Assembly: GCF_020906515.1 (NCBI RefSeq)
Contig: NC_085849.1
Span: 1,426,001 to 1,490,000, forward strand
DNA from: Vanrija pseudolonga
Lineage: Eukaryota; Basidiomycota; Tremellomycetes; Trichosporonales; Trichosporonaceae
Direction of reading: 5' to 3'
Length of the DNA stretch: 64,000 nucleotides
The notes under the pieces are model-generated. The model saw only the letters and a list, made by a program, of their open reading frames with translations. It made no database searches and was not told the DNA's origin. Position 1 is the stretch's first letter; every line of letters starts with the position of its first letter. A program made the translations under genes and the position numbers. Positions 47,027 to 58,066 of this stretch are shown in pieces.

Positions 47027-48849
47027 ATGGATCAGCCAATACAGGCCCATCTTCCCAACGCGGAACTGAGAGCACCACCACCACAGCATGTCCCTGCATC
47101 GCGCTCAACTTCCGAAACACACTTCGCGCTGCAACACCATCGCCCATCAAACGCCACCACGCCAGCATCGGACGTGTACCAGCCCCACCGGAAGCTGGGG
47201 ATCCCATGGTGGAAACCTTGGGAGAAGCTCCAGACCCCAGCCGTCCCAGACCCATGGATCTTGAGGAAGCAGGTCGTTGGGTAGGTACTGCTGCCGCGTG
47301 CAGCCTCGCTAATCATCACAGCATCGTCCTCGGCCTGTCGGCTTGGGCGTTCTACGTCGGTGTTGCGAGGGTGTGCGCCCCAGCCATTCGAGAGTGGCCC
47401 AATGCTGGATTTAGCAGGGCGGCAGGAAGTAAGCTTGCTTCTGAGACTATTTCCCGATAGCTGACAGCGAAGTTGGCACCTTGGTGGCATTTGTTGTCCT
47501 TTGGCTCATGTTCATGTGGTCTTACATCGTTGTAAGTCGGACATGGCGTACACCTCTGACGTTGCTAGATCATAACAACACCACCAGGGTTTGCTGCCGA
47601 TGTAAGTGCTGGAAGCAAGGTGCTCTGCGTGGAGAAATCTAACTTGAAAGGTGGTGATAAACAACCCCGACCCGGAGGCGATGGAGCCTACAAGCTCCTT
47701 GGACTCGAGCCTTCTTCCTTCTGCTGAGCACCCGCCCAAAGCATTTGAGATGTCGGCAATGGGGTCGTCAGCTTTCACTACGCAACCTCTTCATCCCCTC
47801 GATGGCCCAATTGTTAACCTGACGCCGCGCCCCAATGCCCCTCCTCCACTTGCGGAACCCGCCACCGACGGCTTCATTCCCTACCAACCACAACAGTACC
47901 CCGTGAACCCCCAGCCTCCAACGTCGGACTCCTCTGGTCCAAAACGGGTTCCCCGGCCAATTCCTCCTATTCCAACAGGCCCACGATACTGTCGGCATTG
48001 CAACATCATCAAGCCTGAGAGGACTCATCACTGTCGGCACTGTGCCCGTTGCGTTCTTCAGTTTGATCGTAAGTGGCTCTTGGTAGTGTCTGTACTAACA
48101 GTGACAGACCACTGCTTGTGGATCGGCCAATGTGCGTATACTGCCCCCAGAACAATGGCATGCTAATGACTAGGCGTTGGGTGGAGGAACCATGCTGTAA
48201 GTCTGCCGCCACCTCCAGAGTTGGTCACTGACCCCCTCAGGTCTTCTTGACTTTCAACTTTTGGGCGGGTCTGTTCTGCCTGTACAACACGATTCTCCTC
48301 ATTGTCCACACTGTCAAAACGCCAAAGATCGATGCCCAACAGGTTGCGCTGATTGCCATGTGAGTTGAATATTCTTGTTTAACACCCGCTGACTGTTCCA
48401 AGCTCTGGTTTCCTATTCATCTTCACACTCGGGATGCTCTTCCCTACCCACGTTGTTCTCATTCTATCGGGCAAGTCCACAATCGAATCCTTTCAAGACA
48501 ACGGACAGCGTCAACGGGAGAACGCCGCCCTGGCTGAGCACCTGGGTGGAAACTGCAACGTCAGGGAGAGGCGAGGTGTCATCAAACAATGGGATGCCGA
48601 ATGGGGAGGGGTTAACCCGACCGACCGTTGGGCGTTTGGGACCAAGTCTCAGATGTGGAAGAGGGAGATGGGTGACAAGTGGATTGGGTGGATCCGTGAG
48701 TCACCGACTTGTTGGTATCAGGGCTGACGATTGTAGTCCCGATTGGCAAACCTCAAGGCGACGGGGTTCACTTCGAGTCGAATCCTCGGTTTGGGCCGAA
48801 TGGGGAATGGCTGCCAAAGCAGCACTGGCCAAAGGTTGTGGCGATATAA
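47027..48849 (+). CDS. DHHC-type protein S-palmitoyltransferase
   Basis: An integral membrane acyltransferase that palmitoylates cysteines of target proteins. The start gives MDQPIQAHLPNAELRAPPP. Membrane segments: IVLGLSAWAFYVGVARV, TLVAFVVLWLMFMWSYIVII, VFLTFNFWAGLFCLYNTILL and VALIAISGFLFIFTLGMLF. The zinc-binding core is RYCRHCNIIKPERTHHCRHC, then ARCVLQFDHHCLWIGQCVGW, split by three introns; one falls inside the first His codon of DHHC. The residue after DHHC is Leu where most members have Pro. TTPPGF after helix 2 fits the conserved DPG-like position. An NPRFGPNGEWLPKQHWPKVV tail ends the protein. The loop before the core is long and Pro-rich. The yeast Pfa3/Pfa4 groups are the nearest candidates; I cannot choose. 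Confidence 0.92.
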
Positions 48850-49298
48850 TAGTCTTAAAGGCATTCACTAGTCTTATCATGTTGCCACACTATGTATAAC
48901 ATTATCATGTCGACTGCCAATGGTCTGAGGGGAAGGTGAGTGTGCACGGTCCGGAGCCGAAAGAAACGCAGATCGCAGGAGGGCCGTGCACTTGTTGATG
49001 GAATCCGCCCCCGCACCACCCGAATCGCGCTTGGTGGTTGTCAACGACGCGGCTGTCTTCCTCGCCTTCCTCGTCTTCCTCCATTCCATCTTCCTCACGC
49101 CTCATCTTCTTTCTTCCTTTCAAAGTCATTCATTGTACACTCACCACCACACGCATCTCTCAACTCCACTCTCCTCTCACTCTCACTCTTACATCACGTC
49201 TGACCACCGTTCTCGGCTCCTCCGACGGCACCCCACTGACATCACTCCCACTACCCAGCAGCCGACACCCCGACACCACCCCTCCCCCTCTGTCAACC
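48850..49298. other. Spacer between the DHHC and KAR5 genes
   Basis: A 449-bp tandem spacer. From 49060 to 49290 the plus strand is rich in TC (CTTCCTCGTCTTCCTCCATTC and similar), consistent with the KAR5 promoter and leader. Open frames passing through it are low-complexity. No RNA gene is seen. Confidence 0.45.
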
Positions 49299-51524
49299 AT
49301 GACGCCGCTCTGGGCCATGTCGCTCGCCGTGACACTCGGCCTCCTTCAATGCGCCCACTCTCTATCTCCACAGCACCACGGTCCGGCTGCCCCGTCGACG
49401 ACACTGACACCGGCAGAGATGCGAGGCTCCCAGTTCGCCGTCGACGCCCCAAGCACGACCTCGTTATCAGGTTCGTCGGCAACACTTGTAGGGCGTACTA
49501 ACCCCCCTTCAGAGCTTCAGCAGTCCCTCAGCGGAACCGACTGTCACGCCTCGATCGTGCACGACCTATCCATCAGCTGCGGCGGTAGTGGGGGTGGAGG
49601 AAGCCGGGAGCGCATGAGGAGTGACTGTACGTCTGGCGTCGCGCGCGCCCCCACTCCATCCCCACTGAACCAGCACAGTGGCCATATCCCTCACCTTGTG
49701 CTCGTTGCAATCGGCCAATCAACGGATCCCCAAAGAGTGTCAAGGCTGGAGTGCCGTGGAGCCCACTTCCTGGTGGAGAGGGCGTGGCTCGGACAGGACC
49801 GACCCAGGCAACTGCTTGGCGTGAGTGGCGAAATCTTCCCCATCCGTGGAACAACCGCCACTGACCTTTCCAAGCGCGCTCCATCGGAGCCCTCAAGACT
49901 GGACCACCTACAATGGGTACTTAGGCTCTTCGAGTGCGTTGGCGTTGGCCAGGTGGTGTCACTTAACTCGCTAACACCTTATCAGCTCAACTGTGTCATG
50001 CTTTCACCCATGAGCGGGAGGCAGGTGAGTGATTCGCTCCGACTCAAGACCTGATGGAAGAACTGGCTCGTGAACTGTACGCAAATGCCACTCGAGAGAA
50101 GATCGCCATTCTGCGCCATCTGCAAGACCGAGAGCTTCACTTGGAAGAGCAGGGTGCGCACGTGCAACAGCTGTGGGAGAGCGCCTTACGGGTAAGGGCG
50201 GTCGCCTGACGACCTCGAGTGCTGACCCTCGTAGGCAATGGAGGACCGACATGAGGCAGTTGAAACCACGCTCATGTCTGGGTTGGCTGCCCATACCGAA
50301 ACCATCACACACTTGAAACAAGTCGTCCAACTTCTCGAAAGCAGCCAAGTATCCATCCGTGATCAGATCCCAAGGGAAATCCATGATCTGGCCGAGGCAG
50401 CATCAGGCGAGCTGAAGTCCGCCATGGCGGTACTTCCCCATGTTATTCAGGCGGAAGTGAGTTGTGCGAACCTTCGAGTAACTCTGACTCTAGATCAAGG
50501 AGTTTATCGTCCACGGACTCACAGATGAGGTGGGATTCCCGTGGTTCGCTACTGATACAGAGCATTCACCATTGTTCTTGGCCGTTCGAAGGAGCTTGGA
50601 AGAGACGCTCTCAGGCGTTTCAAACTATCATCTGAGCTACATTGGGGAACGGTCAAAGCCCTTCCTCGTGAGTGGTTGTGCTTTGGTATCGCACTGACAC
50701 TCAGACGTCGCTGGAATCATCGGCCATTCAAGTTCGCCATCAGTTTGAACTTGCATCACGAGTGAGTATCTGGGTTGGAAGTTGGTGCAGGGCTGATATC
50801 TTTGTAGGCTGGCGACGAGCTCCAAGCGTCGCTGGCTTCCCTTACTGGGGCGGTCCATCATCTGCTGGACCATTCTGAGGACCTCTCGGTGCGACCTGAT
50901 ACTCGGGTTCCAGTATCTGACCTGCCTCAGGTTGCACAGGAGGATATGCTGGTCCACTTTCAAAACCTCGGCCACTTGTCCAACGTCGTATCGGAGGGCT
51001 TAGGCAACAGTCTTACTTCATTCAACGAGACCTTAAAGACTCTCTACTTACCGACTCGTCCAAGATTCGGACTGTTGACAGGTGAGTCAACTCGTACTCC
51101 AGTCTCTGACGTGGAGGAGTCGATTGGATTATCCGCCGGCTACCCGAGGGGCTATGGGTCGCCTCAACAACCGCATCGTTATCTGCGCCAACCAGCTGGG
51201 CCATCTTCCACGCCATGAAGCTTGTCTGGCTGGGATTCAGCTGTACGGTGAGTGGACATCGTGGGGATCAAGGCTAACCAGCAGCTTTCATACTTGGTCT
51301 CTTTCTGGTGCCTTGCGAACATGAGGCTGGTCATACGACTTCGAGCTTTGATCAAGGCGGTGGCTGGACGGCTTCGAGCTTGGGCCTCGCGTCGAGTTCG
51401 TGTACCGGACCCGTCCCCAGTTCAAGGTCTTCCGCGGTTTAGTATCGAAGAACGCTCCCTGTCTGCCCTCCAGCAAAAAGCGTCGCAGGACAGGCGTCGC
51501 GCCTTCTCTGAAGCGCCACCGTAA
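49299..51524 (+). CDS. KAR5: Karyogamy protein Kar5 / Tht1 / Brambleberry-like
   Basis: A nuclear-envelope/ER membrane protein needed for fusion of nuclei after mating. The start at 49299 gives a signal peptide, MTPLWAMSLAVTLGLLQCA. The Cys-rich ectodomain reads SGTDCHASIVHDLSISCGG, ISLTLCSLQSANQRIPKECQ (split by introns) and SPQDWTTYNGYLRLFE, matching the Kar5 pattern of C...C, LxxCxxQ, IPxEC and WxTYxGYxR. A long coiled coil follows (EELARELYANATREKIAILR onward to about 51050). By my reading an intron at 51081-51115 leads to VDWIIRRLPEGLWVASTTAS, then WAIFHAMKLVWLGFSCT. After another intron come QLSYLVSFWCLANMRLVIRL and a basic tail ending RRAFSEAPP. That gives two membrane segments near the C-terminus, as in the family. 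The C-terminal splice model is less sure than the rest. Confidence 0.75.
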
Positions 51525-51892
51525 ACTTGCCGCCACTGTGGTTATTGCCACTTCACAGATGTATCCTGAGCTGTGTGTGTGTGATGTAGATGTACAACCG
51601 CTGCATGTTATGGGTAGTAACTCACACGGCTTGGCTCTCCACTCGACACTAAACACGGCTGAAGTCGCTGGCAGACAGAGACGAGTGCCAAGCGCAGAAG
51701 TTCTAATCAAGCTCGTTCTGGAACCGGCGTTAGGCTGAATAGGATACATGCACGTGTTGTCAGGCGGATTGTTAATCGCCACTCTCCAGGCATTAGCGAT
51801 CTGACCAGACCGACCTCCACTTTTGGACCCACGACGTCACAACTGCATCTCACCATCTTGCCATCGACAACAAGGAGCCCTCCAGTCCTCGC
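51525..51892. other. Spacer between KAR5 and DCR2
   Basis: A 368-bp tandem spacer holding the KAR5 3' flank and the DCR2 promoter. I see no gene. Confidence 0.45.
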
Positions 51893-54193
51893 ATGCGTCG
51901 ACAGAGCGCACATAATCAATTAAGAGTAGGCAGCCCGCGATGGGGGTACGTCAAGTCGTTCATACCCTTTGTGGTGTGCATCGCCTTGATGTCCCTCGGG
52001 CTGTCGAGCTACTCGCTCCTTCATCCCGTCCCATCGCCAGTCACGACACAGCAGCTGGGCTGGCAGTCGTGGGATGTCGTGGATATGGGTGCTGGGAACG
52101 GTAGCTCATCAAAGTCGAGCAACTCTTCTGTGGGATCTAGCATCCGTCTCGACGTCTGGGTAAGTTCCTCCCAAGGTGCAGAGCTGACGCCATCGCAGGA
52201 TCCGTCCGCTGCACACACCACAGGCTGTGAGTGCACGAGATACTGCCCATGCCAACTAATGCTGACTGAAAGCAGTAACCGAGATTCGAGTGGAGCACTG
52301 TATGTTCTCACCTCATCTATTGGCAGGATACTGCACCCCCAAAAGCACGCCAGAAGAGGACAAGGCGAAGGGGAAGTGGGTTCTGGTCGACGTCGATCTC
52401 AACAAGCGGACTGGGCTATGGTGAGTAATGTTGCAGCGCTGGAAGCTCACCGCAGGTACTTGTACGTGTACTACCGGCGAACGCGGCGCCTGGACGTGCC
52501 GCTCATCTCGGACCTCCGTATCGCCACCGACGTCTCGGACGACGGGTGGACCAAGGCGCACGGCAACCTCCACTCCGGGTTGTATCCCAAGCAGGACAAG
52601 ATCCATCTGTGGTACAAGCTGCAGACGCAGGACGGCCAGACCGAAGGCCTGCAGCAAGACATCATCACCGAGATTGACGTCCTCTATGGCGACGACGCGC
52701 CGTTCTACGGCTTCCACCGCGTCGACGGCGGCAAGATTGTCAACGCCAAAGCCGGCAAATACGAGAGCGTGGACCTGGTCTATCGGCGTGGGGCTCCAGG
52801 TGGGTTGGTGTCGTAGCATCGCTGACCGTAGCGCCTGTTTCCGCGCCCGAACCAAGGTTCCACTCGAACGGGACATTCAAAGTGTTGCAAAGTGAGCTAG
52901 CCCATCTAGACCTGAGGAGCTAGCTCTGACCCATGACAGTTGCCGATCTTCACTACTCCGTTGGCGAGGGCAAGTGTAAGGATACCGACAAAGACCCCTG
53001 TGTCGGTGACAAGGACACAGAGGAGTGGCTCGCCCGAGCGCTGGACGCGGAGCGGCCTGATCTGGTGGTGTGTTCGGCTGGGCATGCGTGCTGTCTTTAT
53101 CTAACGACGCAGGTGTTCTCCGGCGACCAGTTGAACGGCCAGAAGACGTCATACAACGCCCGCTCCGTCCTTGCAAAGTTTGCAAAGCCTGTCATTGATC
53201 GCAAAATCCCTTGGGCGGCCGTCTTTGGTGAGAGGCTGGCACTGGGCAGGTCGGCTGACGCCAGGCAACCATGACAGCGAGATTGCCGACGACCGGGCGG
53301 AGCAGATGCGGGCCATGCAGCAGATGCCCTACTCCCTGTGTCAGTCTGGGCCAGCGGACGTGGACGGCGTCGGGAACTGTGAGTGGAAGTTGGTCGAATC
53401 TTTCGCTGACAGACAAGACGACATCAGAGTCCACTCTGGAGACAGCTCGCGCACCCACATCTTCACCCTATTCTTCCTCGACTCGCACGCGTACCAAAAG
53501 TCGCTCCTGCCATGGAAGAAGCTCGAGTACGACTATCTCAAACAGTGGGTACATGGGTGAGGTACGACATGAACTGACGCGCCTAGGACTCAGATCGACT
53601 GGTTTGTCAACGTGTCAACGAGCATCAAATCGATCGAGCGTCCTTTCAGGCCTGACGGCGGCGAGGATATCCCAACAGTGTGGGCGAAGCGGCGGTTAGG
53701 ACGGCAAACCCTCCTGGCGCGTCCCAACGCCATGATGTTCTTCCACATCCCTCTGCCCGAGGCATACCTCGCTGCGGACCTCACGGAGGACAAAGCCTAC
53801 GCGTCGGGCCAGCTCGACCTCGGGAGCCAGTTCGACAAGGAGGGTGCGAGCAACCACAATGGAGGCTTCTTTACCGAGGCGATCAAGCACTCTTTCGAGG
53901 TCGATGAGGGTGGAGAGAACCCTGTGACGCAGGTCAAGGTGCTCAGCCACGGCCATTGCCACATGACGGATCGCTGCCGTCGCGTCGATGGCGTCTGGAT
54001 GTGCTTTGACGGCGGCTCATCCTTCTCGGGGTACGGCAAGGCCGACTTTGACCGGCGTATCAGGGTGTACCTCGTCTCTCAGTGGGGCGAGGTGATAGAG
54101 ACGTATAAAAGGCTGGTAGGCGGCGACGTCGTCGACAGGCAGGTTCTCGTCGGCGAAGGTGCTGCCAGCGGCTGGGGCCAGTCACCCCAATAG
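51893..54193 (+). CDS. DCR2: Calcineurin-like phosphoesterase Dcr2
   Basis: A metallophosphatase; yeast Dcr2 dephosphorylates the cell-cycle inhibitor Sic1 and acts on the unfolded-protein-response kinase Ire1. The start gives MRRQSAHNQLRVGSPRWG, followed by a single membrane segment, FIPFVVCIALMSLGLSSY, so it is probably a type II membrane protein. A family-specific N-terminal part follows (VDVDLNKRTGLW, YLYVYYRRTRRLDVPLISDL, IATDVSDDGW). The catalytic domain shows the five metal motifs: LQIADLHYS, VFSGDQLNG, FGNHDSE, FFHIPLPEAYLA and LSHGHCHMTD. It ends GEGAASGWGQSPQ. About nine exons; the GNH and GDQ motifs each straddle an intron. It converges on CHS5 with 87 bp between stops. Confidence 0.9.
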
Positions 54194-54280
54194 ATTTTTG
54201 TTGTATATTAGTGGTGAAATGCTACAACCCATAAGGATGCATCCTCTCCCTCACATCGAGAAGTGCTCTATTTCTACTCA

Positions 54281-56140
54281 TTACTTGGTGCTTTCACCAG
54301 TGGCTGCGTCGGCAGCCTTTGCATCGGCTGCGGCATCCGTTGTCGTGGCCTCCGTCGAGGTTTCCGTCGTTGCGTCTGCTGACACATCGGTTGTCGTTGC
54401 GTTCGTTGCGGAGGCTGCCTCTGGTGAGGTCTCCTCCTTCTTTTCGGCTGACTTGTCGCCCTTGGCCGTCTCCTTGTCGGCCGCAGCTGCAGGGGCGTCT
54501 GGCCCCTCCTTGTCGTACGCTGGAGGCTCATCCTTGGGAAGTTCTGGTGCGGACGTGGCTTCCTCGCTCTCCTCCACAGCGGGTTCGTCACTCGGTTCGT
54601 CGGGTGTGAACCCCACTGGTGCTGAGACAGGGCCGTCCGTCGAGGGAGCTTGGATGTGAACGACGGGCGGCACCATGGGTGGTGAAGGCAAGGCAGGATC
54701 CGAACCATTGTTGCCACCCTTCGCGCTGCGGCTACCGCGGGAGCCACGACCAGACGATCCGTCCTGTGACGACTGAACAGGGAACTTGAACCCGCGGTCC
54801 AGCCGTCCATCAGCCTCGGGCTTTGGACTGCGCGATCTCGCGGACCCAGCAGCGTCAGCTGGGCCAGATGCCACAGGAAGCTGTGGGATACGTCGGTGCT
54901 CAAACGACTCGGTCCGCGACGACGGGGACATTGCAGGGCCGGCACTGCTCATGCGCGCAAGAGTTTCTGGGCTCGGTGATCGGATCGTGCGGTGCTCCTG
55001 CACGGGGGTGGACGGGGCGGCGAGTGGCAACGACGACCTCTTGAGGTCCGAAGGGCGACGGAATGGGGCTGGATCCGCTGACGTTGTGATCGGCGCCGAA
55101 GGAGCAGGGAGCAAGTAGTTGGCAATAGGGACGAGTCTTCTCTCCGCAGCAACTGCCAACAGCCAGGCCGGGCTGACCACTGGCATGTTGGCGTTCACCG
55201 CCTGCTCGTACGCTTCGTCAATGTGTCCGCCCCGGCCAGAGTCATCGCCTCCGACCAGGGGGGATGTGCACACGAAGTGGGTGGTCGCAAGCTGGACCGT
55301 CGGGGCTTCTCTAGCACCAATCTCTTGCAGGGACTGGCGCAGCTGGCTCAACAGCGATGGAGGCTGAACAGCTCCAAAGGTGATGTAGAGGCCGGTCAAG
55401 TTGCTGTGCTGTGAGCTAGACGTCAGGGCTTCGCAACTCACTCCATGGTGTGGGTGCGCACACGGATGAGATTGGACGTGAAGGTGCCGGCGGTGGTCTT
55501 CCTGTACGGGGTCAGCGGCCTGCTAGCCTGGTACGCGACGTTACTCACAAGACAATCTGGAACGTGTACTCCTCTCCGCTCTGAAGGCCACCAGTCTTCC
55601 ACTCATGCTTCTCGTGGTCGGTGCCAACGTCAGCTCCGACGCGTCCCCAGCGCTGGCCATTGCGGTACATCTCGAGGCTGCGGAACGACGCGCTGCCGAG
55701 CACGAGGGGGTCCCACTCGAGGGCGACGCTGGTCTGGGTCACATTCTGGATCCGGAGGACGGGCTTTGCAGGGGACGCGGTGCCATAAGATTCGACGATC
55801 ATGGCTTGCAGCGAGTCAAACGCATCCTGGGCGGCACTTTCAGCCTCGAGGTCGCGAGACACAGTGATAGTAAGGATCGAGCCGGGGCCGAGGGGCGGGT
55901 CGTTGGGCGAGGGCGTGGGGAGGAGTAAGGACGGGAACTCGAGCAGATGGGCATTGGGGCCGAGCAGGATGGCCTGGAGAGTCAGATATGACGGACATGT
56001 AGGTCGACCACTTACCATTCCCGCATCGAGCTTGCCCAAGGTGAAGGTGACTGGGGTCGGCATGTCAGCCAAGCACAAATATGGCAGACGCGTCGATGTT
56101 GTGACTTACACTTCTCCATCTTTGTCTTTGACGACGCCAT
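54281..56140 (-). CDS. CHS5: Exomer component Chs5
   Basis: Core of the exomer, a cargo adaptor at the trans-Golgi that sends proteins such as chitin synthase to the plasma membrane. The start at 56140 gives [20 protein letters not shown], an N-terminal dimerisation strand as in Chs5. Then come [39 protein letters not shown], and an FN3 domain ([39 protein letters not shown]). A BRCT domain follows: [54 protein letters not shown]. This FN3-BRCT pair is the Arf1-binding FBE unit. The C-terminal 250 residues are low-complexity, acidic and then Ala/Thr-rich ([20 protein letters not shown]). About five introns, all in the first half. Confidence 0.9.
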
Positions 56141-58066
56141 TTGGATGGGCAGAGGCTTTTGCGTCGTCGTCACAGACGTTGCAGACGTGTCGACCATGAG
56201 CAATGTCGAGTTGCTCCCTTGGCTGTGCGGTGCGAGGGGGGCAGTGATGAGCGATGAGCGACGACGACGAGATGTCACTGACCGCTTCACGACACGGACC
56301 CACCACTCACTCAACGCGGCGGCACGCCAGCTGGGACGTGTCCTGTCACGTGACTTGCTTCCCCCACCCACCCAACGCACCCACTTGGCGAAACGTAGAG
56401 GGAGGGTCGTCAATGCACGACCACCACTCTGCCAGTGAAAGACTTTGGATTCAGGTGTTGCAACTTTGCATACTCATACTCTGATGCATCGGCACATTCA
56501 CGACCGAGATTATACGACGCGTACCTTGGATTTGCAAGCTCCAACCAGCTGGGAACCAGCACAGCTCTACTGAGTACTGTGCCCCCTAGCCAGCCAGCTC
56601 TTTGGCCGTTGGGTGGCGAGCCTCCCTCCTGGCGTGTTTCTCCTTTCCACTACTGCAAGGCCTGGAACGACAAACATCCTGCCCTCACAACGCTCGCTCA
56701 CTCTACATCTTGCATAAGTCAATCCCCCCTGCTCACTTCGTCGTTACCCCAACAGTCAGAACTCACAGGGCCAACCCCTCGCCACCGCACACCCTGTCGC
56801 CCCTCACCCACCTACCTCCACTCTGCTCCCCATCAGTCAGCCAGCCGGTGTCACCACCCCCCTTCTCCCCGCCACCGAGGACAGTCAGTGGCGCCGAGGT
56901 CAGCACGGCTGCAGTCACCGCCACGCTCGCTCTCGAGGGCTTGCGAGGATGACGCGGCTGGGTCTGGGGACCGGTTAAGTCTGTGCGGCCTCTCCGGGTA
57001 TGATCGGAAGCATCTTGGGTGACCGGCCACGGGTTCCGATGCTGGCGAGCGTGGAGACCAAGTGGCGACCAGAGTCTGTTGGGCGGTCCGGAGCTGCTGC
57101 TGATGTCGTTGAGTGCCTTGCATGTTGCTAATGCATATGCGAGTGGTCGACTTTGTATGAGGAAAACGTAGAATGAAAATGGGCCAAGGTGGGGACTGGT
57201 GTAGGCTGGCTGGGGTGACCCGGCGGTGGACCGGGGTCAAATGGTGGCGGGTACGCGGCGGCACGCGTTGACGACGAGCGCAACGGCGCTGGCTGGCTGG
57301 GCCCTTACAAAGTCGCTCGCTCGCTGGGGTGCCACCCGCGCCCGCTGTCCGCGCTGCCCCCGCTCGCTGCCCCCGTTGCCCACGCTCACCCACCAAAGGA
57401 AAGGGTCGGGGCGCACGTCGTCGGCATCCCGCTCGCTCGCAGCATCCACTCCATTTCACACCCACCTCGGTGCCAGCAAGCATAGCATCAAACTCACCTT
57501 GTGCATTGTAAAGAGTCTCTTCGTCAACGTCGCTGGGACCATCCACCACCCAAACCGCCCGACACCGGTCAGCACTCTAGACACCCGTGTCACCCACCCA
57601 ATCCGACGCCGACGTCGGACGACCCACCCGCCTGGCGGCCACCACCTCCCCCCACCGACACAAAACCTGCGTAGTACCACCATCCAGCTCGCCATCATTG
57701 CCAGCCGTCGAGGACACAGGTACGTTTCATTCGTCTGGAATCCAGCTCCGTGTCCATCTGCATATCTCGGCCATTTAAACAAAGAGTCGCAAAAGTGTCA
57801 CCTCGGGGTGGATTGAGTTCACACCTGGTGGGGAGGAAGACGGGGGGAGCGAGAACCTTCCCTCAGTCGACGGCGCAGGTCTATTGTCAGGCCGAGGACG
57901 TCGTCAAAGACACTCCTGCGCGTCATTCTCGACTGGAGCAAGTCGAAAACAAGGTTGAGAGAGAGTGGATTAAATGAAAAGAGGTTACAACATACCCATC
58001 TTTTCCAAGACGCGTCTCGGTGCTGATCGGCTACAGGTAACACCTTCCCCCATCGACACCGCAACC
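56141..58066. promoter_or_regulatory. Long divergent region between CHS5 and CHD1
   Basis: About 1.9 kb between opposite starts. A CACGTG box (GTCACGTGAC) lies at 56347-56352, about 207 bp from the CHS5 start. A frame on the minus strand opens at 57549 with MVDGPSDVDEETLYNAQ and then meets a good donor (GTGAGT), but no following exon could be recognised. Good donor and acceptor sites near 57720 (GTACGT) and 58035 (CTACAG) suggest a possible leader intron of CHD1. No protein gene is supported. Confidence 0.45.
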
